DNA from: an uncultured Shewanella sp.
Lineage (GTDB): Bacteria; Pseudomonadota; Gammaproteobacteria; Enterobacterales; Shewanellaceae
DNA length: 32,019 nt
Reading direction: 5' to 3'
NCBI RefSeq assembly: GCF_947495455.1
Contig: NZ_CANLZC010000068.1
Coordinates: forward strand, 1 to 32,019
The position numbers and the translations under genes are program-made. Position 1 is the stretch's first letter; the number at the start of each line of letters is the position of its first letter. Below the pieces are notes generated by a model. The model was given only the letters and a program-made list of their open reading frames with translations. It ran no database searches and was not told the origin of the DNA. This document shows positions 25,106 to 32,019 of this stretch, one piece after another.

Positions 25106-26134
25106 TTAAAACGACTCACTGGTTTTTTTTGTCTCAGACTTTTGCTCTCGACTTAGCAAGGCCTTAGCGGCTTCAACGGCAGGTTTATCTTGATAAAGTA
25201 CTTGATAAACTTGCTCCACAATAGGCATCTCCACGCCCAAACGCTGAGCTAACACATACACTTCTTTAGTATTACGATATCCTTCGACCACTTGGCCGAT
25301 TTCCGCTTGCGCCGTATCCACATTCAAGCCTTTACCTAAGGCTAACCCAAAGCGACGATTTCGAGATTGATCGTCTGTACAGGTAAGGACCAAATCACCT
25401 AACCCCGCCATGCCCATAAAGGTATCCGCTTGCGCGCCAACGGCTTTGCCTAAACGGGATAACTCCACGAGTCCTCGAGTGATCATGGCCGTGCGAGCAT
25501 TGGCACCAAAGCCTATTCCGTCAGACAAGCCAGCCCCAATGGCCATCACATTTTTCACCGCGCCACCCAATTGCAGACCAATAAAATCATCATTAGCATA
25601 CACGCGCAAACGCTTTGAACAGTGAAGCAACTGGATCAAATCTTGAGTGAAGCTATTATCGGTTCCTGCTATCGATATGGCGGTAGGCAATCCTGCTGCC
25701 AGCTCTTTGGCGAAAGTCGGTCCCGATAATACCGCAAGCGGGTAATTCTCGCCTAACACGTCACGAGCGACATCTTGCAATAAGCGTCCCGTTTCAGGCT
25801 CTAAACCTTTTGTCGCCCAAACGATACGACTATCACTGCGTAATAAATCTTTCGCTTGACTTAAGACGTCACCGAAAACATGACTAGGCACCACGACTAA
25901 TATATTTTTAGACGCCGCTAATGCTGTTTTTAAATCAGATTCAAGGTGTAAACAATCGGGAAAAGGAATATCAGGTAAGGCACTTTGATGGCAACGCTGA
26001 GCTTGTAACTGCTCAACATGTTGAGGGTTATGGCCCCAAAGAAGGGTATTATTACCATTATTGGCTAAAGAAATAGCAAGGGCGGTGCCATAAGACCCCG
26101 CCCCTAATACCGTTATATCGGCAGTCTTTTTCAT
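25106..26134 (-). CDS. gpsA: NAD(P)+ glycerol-3-phosphate dehydrogenase
   Basis: GpsA reduces dihydroxyacetone phosphate to sn-glycerol 3-phosphate, the backbone of phospholipids. The N-terminal Rossmann loop is VLGAGSYGTALA, followed by SGPTFAKELAAG, LGGAVKNVMAIGAG (with the catalytic Lys), and the GLGDLVLTCT and SRNRRFG substrate-binding strings. Length of 342 residues is typical with a short Lys/Ser-rich tail. It starts 8 nt after secB, the same order as in E. coli, and ends with a strong terminator. Confidence 0.97.
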   Translation of the reverse strand: MKKTADITVLGAGSYGTALAISLANNGNNTLLWGHNPQHVEQLQAQRCHQSALPDIPFPDCLHLESDLKTALAASKNILVVVPSHVFGDVLSQAKDLLRSDSRIVWATKGLEPETGRLLQDVARDVLGENYPLAVLSGPTFAKELAAGLPTAISIAGTDNSFTQDLIQLLHCSKRLRVYANDDFIGLQLGGAVKNVMAIGAGLSDGIGFGANARTAMITRGLVELSRLGKAVGAQADTFMGMAGLGDLVLTCTDDQSRNRRFGLALGKGLNVDTAQAEIGQVVEGYRNTKEVYVLAQRLGVEMPIVEQVYQVLYQDKPAVEAAKALLSREQKSETKKTSESF

Positions 26135-26142
26135 ATAGCCAA

Positions 26143-26628
26143 TTACGCGTTAGCTTCTGCTGCTTGTTGCGCTTGTGCTTCTTGCTGTTGTTGCATGTGC
26201 TGTGCAAATAATGCATCAAAGTTCACTGGTGCTAGGTTCAGTTGGGGGAAAGTACCACGACCGACTAAGCTACCCACAGTTTCTCTTGCATAAGGGAAAA
26301 GTACGTTAGGGCAATAAGCACCTAAAGAGTGAGCAAGCTGTGGCTCAGTAAGACCCGTAATTGAGAAAATGCCCGCTTGCTGTACTTCACAAAGAAAAGC
26401 GGTTTCGTCACCGTTTTTAGCTGTAACAGTTAAAGATAATACCACTTCATACACGTCATCAGCTAATTTTTCAGTGCGAGTATCAAGGTCTAGTTTAACT
26501 TCTGGAGACCATTCTTTTTGAAAAACAGCAGGGCTGTTTGGCGTTTCAAAAGAAATATCTTTCGTGTAAATACGTTGAATATTAAATTGTGGTCCAGTTT
26601 GTTCGTTGCTTGCTACTTCTTCAGCCAT
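26143..26628 (-). CDS. secB: Protein-export chaperone SecB
   Basis: SecB is a tetrameric cytosolic chaperone that keeps precursor proteins unfolded and hands them to SecA. The sequence matches the family along its length: FNIQRIYTKDISFETPNSP near the N-terminus, QAGIFSITGL, the CPNVLFPYARE string and the FPQLNLAPVNFDALF C-terminal helix, followed by a Gln/Ala-rich tail. Length is 161 residues. The 276 bases upstream hold no gene; E. coli has grxC between the rhodanese gene and secB, and it is absent here. Confidence 0.97.
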   Translation of the reverse strand: MAEEVASNEQTGPQFNIQRIYTKDISFETPNSPAVFQKEWSPEVKLDLDTRTEKLADDVYEVVLSLTVTAKNGDETAFLCEVQQAGIFSITGLTEPQLAHSLGAYCPNVLFPYARETVGSLVGRGTFPQLNLAPVNFDALFAQHMQQQQEAQAQQAAEANA

Positions 26629-26904
26629 AGTATCCTACCAATCAGTTAATTAAGAGCCCTAAACTTAAACCAAATCAATTAAGCCTAACTTAAGTTCTAT
26701 TGAGGTCTCATTTCAGGGGTTTCACACTGACTCTTATTTGAGTACATGCTCCATCCCACATTGTTAATTTTTATGCCAAAACATTGATATTTAATGTTTT
26801 AAATAACCAGTGCCAGCCATTTTATTTTTACTCATCTTGAAAGCCATATCACTTTAATCAATAAATTAATCAAAAAGCAATACGTGCAGATAACTTTTTA
26901 CTGC

Positions 26905-27339
26905 TTACTTTTTACTTTTCGACACAGGCAAATTACTTGATTGCCACTCACCCATACCACCCGTTAAGTTATAAACCTGTTCAAAACCGTTTTTAACTAA
27001 CAAGTGAGCCGCTTGGGAAGAGGTCATTCCTGCGCTACATACTAATATAATGGGACTGGCTTTAAACTTTTCAAGAGCGGAAATTTTATTATTTTTAATA
27101 TCGGCTAGTGAAACGTTAATTGCATCAACAATGTGACCTTTTTTAAAGTCAGCTTTTGCTCTAACATCAACCACTTGAGCGTTTTCTTTGTTCATTAACA
27201 ATACAGCTTGTTGATGTTTAATATTCTTGACTTTTGAGACGCTGCTCTTAAATGTGACTACGACCAATCCAACAAACAAACCAATCCAAGCCAAGCTGAG
27301 CATAGGATTAGCTTTTAAAAATTCAATATATTCTTGCAT
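26905..27339 (-). CDS. Membrane-anchored rhodanese-like protein (YibN type)
   Basis: A single N-terminal membrane helix (about residues 13-30, MLSLAWIGLFVGLVVVTF) precedes a rhodanese domain with VVDVRAKADFKKGHI and the active-site loop VCSAGMTSS, whose Cys could carry a persulfide. It resembles E. coli YibN, which lies in the same place upstream of secB; recent work ties YibN to the membrane insertion machinery, but that is family knowledge only. The gene is divergent from gpmM. Whether it is co-transcribed with secB across 276 bases is unknown. Confidence 0.9.
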   Translation of the reverse strand: MQEYIEFLKANPMLSLAWIGLFVGLVVVTFKSSVSKVKNIKHQQAVLLMNKENAQVVDVRAKADFKKGHIVDAINVSLADIKNNKISALEKFKASPIILVCSAGMTSSQAAHLLVKNGFEQVYNLTGGMGEWQSSNLPVSKSKK

Positions 27340-27734
27340 TATTCACTGCCTACTAATTTGGGCTTTTAGATTAATTGAGCCGCAGTATAACCCCAAACCA
27401 CCTGATAATGCGAGTTTCAGCATGTGAAGCGAAAAACACTTTTACCCTGTTTAATCACTAAGCCTATGACCTCAATCGAGGTAAAGCGCTTTATACGCGT
27501 CCACGCCCGTAGTAAACTGAGTGCAATTTAAAACTTATCATTCTTAACCTAATAAGCCTCAACTAGACTGGGTAAACAGCGGCAAAGGTCATCTAATCGC
27601 GATTCAAAAAAATGATCAAACACCTTACTTTGTGTTTATTCTTATTTAGGATCAATGATTTCACCACATGCCATATCATTTTACTCACAAAAAGACTCGT
27701 TGCCTTCATTAGGAATAACATTAGAGGTACCACC
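27340..27734. other. Divergent promoter region of rhodanese and gpmM
   Basis: About 395 bases separate the two starts. The frame of gpmM is open upstream to 27612, but that part has no ribosome-binding site and no conserved sequence. No known regulatory element is recognised. Confidence 0.5.
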
Positions 27735-29279
27735 ATGACAACGCGCAAACGCCCATTGGCATTGCTAATTTTAGACGGTTGGGGTTATCGAGAAAATACC
27801 GATAACAATGCTATATATCATGCCAACACGCCCGTATTAGATAAGCTCAACGCACAATACCCCAATAGTTTAATTTCAGGCTCAGGCAGTGATGTGGGCT
27901 TACCCGAAGGGCAAATGGGTAATTCTGAAGTGGGTCATATCAATATCGGCTCAGGACGGATTGTCTATCAAGAGTTAACGCGCATAAGCAAAGCCATCGA
28001 AGACGGTGAATTTGATACAAATCCAGCCCTCTTAGCAGCCATAGATGATGCCATTGCAAAAAAGGGCGCGGTACATCTTATGGGGTTATTATCGCCAGGT
28101 GGCGTACACAGCCATGAAGAGCATATTGAAGCTATGTGCCGCTTAGCGGTTAAACGTGGAGCTAAGAATGTCTATCTACATGCCTTTTTAGATGGACGAG
28201 ATACGCCTCCTCGAAGCGCAAAAGCCAGCTTAGCTCACTTCGATGCCCTGTTTGACGAACTCGGTACTGGCCAAATAGCCTCCCTTATTGGCCGCTACTA
28301 TGCAATGGATAGAGATAATCGCTGGGATCGCGTCTCTCAAGCCTATGAATTAATCACTCAAGGTAAAGGCTTATTTCATTTCAATACATCACTTGAAGCG
28401 CTCGATGCCGCTTATGCGCGCGATGAAAATGACGAATTCGTCAAAGCGTCTACGATTGCTAACCCTAGTGGCCAGAGTATCCAGCTAACGGATGATGATG
28501 CCCTCATTTTTATGAACTTCAGAGCCGATAGAGCTCGCCAGATCACTCGCAGTTTCGTTGATCCTACTTTTGATGGTTTTGAGCGAGCGGTGACTCCTAA
28601 AGCCCATTTTGTGATGCTAACAGAATACGCCGCTGACATTGCCGCGCCCATTGCCTACCCCGCGACCAAATTAGTTAACACATTAGGCGAAACCCTTCAA
28701 AATGCGCATAAAACACAACTCAGGATCTCTGAAACCGAAAAATATGCCCATGTCACCTTCTTCTTTAATGGTGGTGTAGAACAAGCCTTTGAAGGAGAAG
28801 AGCGCATTTTAATCCCTTCACCTAAGGTCGCGACATATGACTTACAGCCTGAAATGAATTCAACCTTGCTCACCGATAAGCTAGTTGAAGCCATTGGTTC
28901 AGGCAAATTCGACACTATCATTTGTAACTACCCAAATGGGGACATGGTTGGCCATACTGGCAGCTTTGATGCAGCAGTCAAAGCTTGCGAAGCCGTCGAT
29001 ACCTGTATTGGCCGCGTTGTTGATGCTCTTGAAAAAGTCGGTGGTGAATGCTTAATCACAGCCGATCACGGTAATGCTGAACAGATGACAGATCCTCAAA
29101 CAGGCCAAGCACACACAGCACATACCAGTGAACTTGTCCCGCTTATTTATTTTGGTCGACCAGCCAAAATAGAAAAAGGCGGAAAATTGAGTGATTTAGC
29201 TCCAACTATGTTAACATTAATGGGACAAGCCGTTCCTCAAGAAATGACGGGGCGTTCTATCATCAAACTCGATGAGTAA
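27735..29279 (+). CDS. gpmI: Phosphoglycerate mutase, cofactor-independent
   Basis: This Mn-dependent enzyme interconverts 3- and 2-phosphoglycerate in glycolysis. The alkaline-phosphatase-like domain has LLILDGWG (metal Asp14), GNSEVGH with the phosphoserine nucleophile Ser64, and the C-terminal ITADHGNAEQ metal site. The phosphotransferase domain has LDGRDTPPRSA and GRYYAMDRDNRWDR. The ATG at 27735 follows GAGGTACC and gives the standard 514 residues; an upstream ATG at 27612 would add 41 unconserved residues. It is the first gene of an operon with envC, 10 nt downstream, and an S41 peptidase. In E. coli the gene is called gpmM. Confidence 0.96.
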   Translation: MTTRKRPLALLILDGWGYRENTDNNAIYHANTPVLDKLNAQYPNSLISGSGSDVGLPEGQMGNSEVGHINIGSGRIVYQELTRISKAIEDGEFDTNPALLAAIDDAIAKKGAVHLMGLLSPGGVHSHEEHIEAMCRLAVKRGAKNVYLHAFLDGRDTPPRSAKASLAHFDALFDELGTGQIASLIGRYYAMDRDNRWDRVSQAYELITQGKGLFHFNTSLEALDAAYARDENDEFVKASTIANPSGQSIQLTDDDALIFMNFRADRARQITRSFVDPTFDGFERAVTPKAHFVMLTEYAADIAAPIAYPATKLVNTLGETLQNAHKTQLRISETEKYAHVTFFFNGGVEQAFEGEERILIPSPKVATYDLQPEMNSTLLTDKLVEAIGSGKFDTIICNYPNGDMVGHTGSFDAAVKACEAVDTCIGRVVDALEKVGGECLITADHGNAEQMTDPQTGQAHTAHTSELVPLIYFGRPAKIEKGGKLSDLAPTMLTLMGQAVPQEMTGRSIIKLDE

Positions 29280-29289
29280 ATAAATCACA

Positions 29290-30423
29290 GTGAATAAAAG
29301 CCTTATCATACAAGCCAGCCTACTAGCTGGCTTGCTAATACTAACCTTCCCGTTGCAAGCCAATGATCTGCAGCAGCGTCAATCTGAATTAAAATCACTC
29401 ACTGCTGAGATTAATAAGCAAGCTTCCACTGTTAAAGCCACCTACAAACAGAGAGAACAATTGCAGGCTTTGTTGAAAAAAGATGAAAAAGCCATCGCTT
29501 CTGTCGCCAAAAAGGTCAATCAAACGCAGCAAACTTTAAAAGAACTCGAAAGTGCAATCCATAAGCTTAATGTGCGAAAGCAAGCCCTCAATGAATCAAA
29601 AAAAACGCAACAACAAGTTCTATCTAAACAATTAACCAGCGCCTATCTCGCAGGCAATTACGATTACAGTAAAATGTTACTGAATCAACAGTCACCAGCC
29701 AGTATCGAGCGCATGCTGACCTATTACCAATATCTCAATAATGCTCGCATAGCCTCCATTAAAGCCTTACAACAAACGCTATCTGAGCTTGACGATATCG
29801 AACGAGAACAAGAACAACGCCAAACTCAGTTGAACGGCCTAATATTAGAACAAAATGCCCTTGCTGAAACCCTCAAAAAAGAACAAGCCCAACGTAAAGG
29901 CACATTAAACCAGCTACAAAATACGCTCAATACCCATGGCGCAAGGCTTGAACAGCTACAAATAGAGCAAGCAAGCTTAAAAAATCTAGTGGATCGTACA
30001 TTAGCCATGACGAAAAATGACTCTGCTATGGCAGGGTTGAAAAACAATCGAACATTAAAATGGCCGACACTAGGGCGTATTAAAACAGCATTCGGCAATA
30101 TTCGTTCGGGGAAAATAAAATGGAAAGGAGTCACTATCTCAGCGCCAGAAGGACGTAGCATTGCCGCCATCGCCTCAGGTAAGGTCATTTATGCCGATTG
30201 GCTAAGAGGTTTTGGTATGGTATTGGTCATAGATCATGGCAAAGGTTATATGAGTCTCTATGGCTACGCTCAAGCCTTACTAAAAGAAGCTGGCGATAAA
30301 GTACAACAAGGTGACACTATTGCCCTCGTCGGACGATCAGGTGGACAGAGCGAGCCTAGCCTATACTTTGAAGTAAGGTATAAGGGACAAGCCGTGGATC
30401 CTGCAAGGTATTGCACACGATAA
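29290..30423 (+). CDS. envC: Murein hydrolase activator EnvC
   Basis: EnvC is a periplasmic coiled-coil protein recruited by FtsEX to the septum, where it activates the amidases AmiA and AmiB for daughter-cell separation. A signal peptide (LLAGLLILTFPLQA before ND) is followed by a Gln/Lys/Glu-rich coiled coil to about residue 245, and a C-terminal LytM/M23 domain (WPTLGRIKTAFG to YFEVRYKGQAVDPARY). The LytM metal ligands are missing: SLYGYAQ and LYFEVR lack the His of active M23 peptidases, as is normal for EnvC. The start is a GTG at 29290, 10 nt after gpmI, so translation is probably coupled. Confidence 0.93.
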   Translation: MNKSLIIQASLLAGLLILTFPLQANDLQQRQSELKSLTAEINKQASTVKATYKQREQLQALLKKDEKAIASVAKKVNQTQQTLKELESAIHKLNVRKQALNESKKTQQQVLSKQLTSAYLAGNYDYSKMLLNQQSPASIERMLTYYQYLNNARIASIKALQQTLSELDDIEREQEQRQTQLNGLILEQNALAETLKKEQAQRKGTLNQLQNTLNTHGARLEQLQIEQASLKNLVDRTLAMTKNDSAMAGLKNNRTLKWPTLGRIKTAFGNIRSGKIKWKGVTISAPEGRSIAAIASGKVIYADWLRGFGMVLVIDHGKGYMSLYGYAQALLKEAGDKVQQGDTIALVGRSGGQSEPSLYFEVRYKGQAVDPARYCTR

Positions 30424-30457
30424 AAGGTTTTTTCCCTTTCTATATCAAGGGGTTAAA

Positions 30458-31654
30458 ATGAAGTCACTATATCGTTATATGAGTTGTGTCGCCATAGGTT
30501 TAACACTCGGCCTGTCCATTACACTGTTAGATAAGAGTCATTCTCAAGAATATAGTTTTCGCAAACATTATCCATTATTACTTGAAGTCATGGATTCAAT
30601 ACAGGCTTATTATGTTGATCCCATAAGCGAAGATGAGTTGATGCAAGCCGCCATTGCAGGAGTCTTTGATAAATTAGATCCTTATTCAGGTCTATTAGAT
30701 AAACAAGATTTTCAAAACATCAAAGACAGTAATAACGGCGAGTATTTTGGCTTTGGCATAGAAATCGCCATCGAAGATGACAAAATCACTATTATCACCC
30801 CCTTTGCTCATTCTCCTGCGGCTCAAGCAGGGATCCAACCTGGCGATCAAATTATTCGTCTCAATAAACAAGCTGTGACCTCAGATAAACTCAATACACT
30901 CCTAAGTGAGATGAAGCAGCACAGTAAAGATAAAAAAGCCATCGATATCATGTTGACTCGCGCCAGTACTCAGAAAACCTACTCAGTCACATTAAAACCT
31001 AGTCTTATTAAAATCACGTCTGTCAAAGCCCAATTACTCGATAATTACATCGGCTATATACGCTTATATAATTTCCAAGAAAACTCGACCAAAGAAATCA
31101 CCCAGCAGCTTTTACAATGGCAAGCCATTCCTCTTCAAGGGATCATTCTTGATTTACGTAATAATCCCGGTGGACTACTCGATCAGGCAGTCAGCATTGC
31201 AGATATCTTTCTCGATAAAGGACGTATCGTTTCTACCCAAGGGCGTTATTTTGATGCCAACTCAGACTACTATGCTTCTTCAAAAAGTATGCATAACAAG
31301 ATCCCTTTACTTGTCATCATCAATAAAGGCTCAGCATCGGCTTCAGAAGTACTCGCCGCAGCATTACAAGACAATCATAGAGCAAAATTAATTGGGCAAA
31401 CCAGTTACGGTAAAGGCACAGTACAGAGTTTAATACCCACGCTGATCGAAGGCCATGCCATAAAGCTCACTATCGCTAATTACACGACGCCAAAAGGAAA
31501 AAACATCAATAAAACCGGAATAGAGCCAGACATAAAAATTGTATTGGAAAAAAATGAAATTAACCAAGCCGTTTCTCTACTCACCCATGTCGACATTCAA
31601 AAAGACAAATTACTCAATACTGCAGTTGCTTGGTTCAATCAACCTCAGCCTTAA
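30458..31654 (+). CDS. S41 carboxy-terminal processing peptidase
   Basis: This is a CtpA/Prc-type serine peptidase. It has an N-terminal signal anchor (SCVAIGLTLGLSITLL), the tract FGFGIEIA leading into a PDZ domain (residues about 95-180, SPAAQAGIQPGDQIIRLN), and the S41 core with GIILDLRNNPGGLLDQA, the nucleophile in KGSASASEVLA and the general-base Lys in SYGKGTVQS. It is expected to trim periplasmic proteins, perhaps cell-wall enzymes, since it follows envC by 34 nt with AAGGGG as ribosome-binding site. The order gpmI-envC-ctpA is common in gammaproteobacteria. The stop overlaps the convergent YkgJ-type gene's stop within one TTAA. Confidence 0.93.
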   Translation: MKSLYRYMSCVAIGLTLGLSITLLDKSHSQEYSFRKHYPLLLEVMDSIQAYYVDPISEDELMQAAIAGVFDKLDPYSGLLDKQDFQNIKDSNNGEYFGFGIEIAIEDDKITIITPFAHSPAAQAGIQPGDQIIRLNKQAVTSDKLNTLLSEMKQHSKDKKAIDIMLTRASTQKTYSVTLKPSLIKITSVKAQLLDNYIGYIRLYNFQENSTKEITQQLLQWQAIPLQGIILDLRNNPGGLLDQAVSIADIFLDKGRIVSTQGRYFDANSDYYASSKSMHNKIPLLVIINKGSASASEVLAAALQDNHRAKLIGQTSYGKGTVQSLIPTLIEGHAIKLTIANYTTPKGKNINKTGIEPDIKIVLEKNEINQAVSLLTHVDIQKDKLLNTAVAWFNQPQP

Positions 31655-31902
31655 GCAGTCGCAGTCTCAAGGTCGCTTAACAACCAAATGGCTTCATCCT
31701 TTGTATTTCCACAAACATCTTTGGTTGCGGCAAACATATGACAAACCTTTGGGCGCTCTGGCAAGCCAAAGAGTTTGCAGAGGTTATCTTCATTGAGCTG
31801 AATACAACGCACTCCAGCAGGCTTGCCTTCAAGCATACCAGGAATAGGCGTTGTAATAGATGGCGCAATACAACAAGCACCGCAGCCTAAGCGACAATCC
31901 AT
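31651..31902 (-). CDS. YkgJ-family Cys-rich cluster protein
   Basis: The 83-residue protein has the motif DCRLGCGACC near its N-terminus, GVRCIQL and NLCKLF in the middle, and PKVCHMF after it. These regularly placed Cys are the signature of YkgJ-type proteins, thought to bind a zinc or iron-sulfur cluster; function is unknown. The ATG has AGGTA 7 nt upstream. It is convergent with the S41 gene and the two stop codons share bases 31652-31653. Confidence 0.85.
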   Translation of the reverse strand: MDCRLGCGACCIAPSITTPIPGMLEGKPAGVRCIQLNEDNLCKLFGLPERPKVCHMFAATKDVCGNTKDEAIWLLSDLETATA

Positions 31903-31988
31903 AACTGATACCTAATCAACAAAAACACCTATATTATACCAATTTGTTAAGGCAAGTTAAAGATGTCACATTAGGGAGCAAAGTAGAC

Positions 31989-32019
31989 ATGTCACACAAG
32001 TCTGTGTCTTTTATCAATC
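31989..32019 (+). CDS. Possible start of a gene cut by the window edge
   Basis: An ATG at 31989 with AGGGAG about 10 nt upstream opens MSHKSVSFIN before the window ends. Ten codons are too few to identify it. Confidence 0.3.
   Translation, partial: MSHKSVSFIN

Noticed and set aside
26629..26904. Missing grxC between the rhodanese gene and secB compared with E. coli
   Set aside because: To my knowledge Shewanella normally lacks grxC at this place, so it is not a local loss.
27612..27734. N-terminal extension of phosphoglycerate mutase
   Set aside because: The extra 41 residues are not part of the family and the ATG at 27735 has the ribosome-binding site.
31651..31654. Overlapping stop codons of the S41 and YkgJ-type genes
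   Set aside because: Convergent stops sharing TTAA are common and need no special explanation.

Overview
The window reads as chromosome of a Shewanella-like marine gammaproteobacterium. The core genes (tuf, tRNA-Thr/Tyr/Gly, coaA, birA, murB at the left; baiN, gpsA, secB, a YibN-type rhodanese, gpmM, envC, an S41 peptidase at the right) match the enterobacterial and Shewanella families over their full length and have the local order expected for that group. No species call is made.

Layout. 1-4465 is a housekeeping block: the start of an EF-Tu gene led by a tRNA operon with a clear promoter, a decayed tRNA where E. coli has thrT, then coaA, convergent with murB-birA. 4653-9324 holds metabolic accessory genes: a SAM methyltransferase, an acetolactate-synthase-like TPP enzyme, and a short-chain dehydrogenase divergent from an AraC/GyrI-like regulator. 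9217-11766 is a rearranged segment: the 3' end of the regulator gene is repeated four times, and the fourth copy is split by about 2 kb made of a MITE-like element, a small secreted-protein gene and a decayed IS3-family element. 11769-14343 is a two-gene operon encoding a DUF6875-like protein and a fusion of a GNAT acetyltransferase to a histidine-decarboxylase-like PLP enzyme. 15263-18383 carries a secreted GH18 chitinase and an alpha/beta hydrolase.

18384-23575 looks like an accessory island. It has a REP-like palindrome, a very AT-rich gene for a coiled-coil protein with two membrane helices that contains a poly-C tract, and an RNA/ribosome repair operon rtcB2-prfH-phosphatase. The repair operon has a long 5' leader with a good promoter inside an inverted repeat, a 13-codon leader ORF with a strong Shine-Dalgarno sequence, and a 100-nt foldable element whose outer stem overlaps that ORF. 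This leader is the most interesting unexplained structure seen here. 23576-31902 returns to core genes: baiN, gpsA-secB, rhodanese, then divergent gpmM-envC-S41 peptidase, convergent with a small YkgJ-type Cys-rich protein. The last bases may hold the start of one more gene.

How genes work together: RtcB2 and PrfH are known partners in rescue and repair of ribosomes cleaved in the decoding centre. EnvC activates septal amidases. SecB and GpsA are co-transcribed. The decarboxylase-acetyltransferase fusion with its DUF6875 partner suggests a small pathway making an acylated amine, which is inference only.
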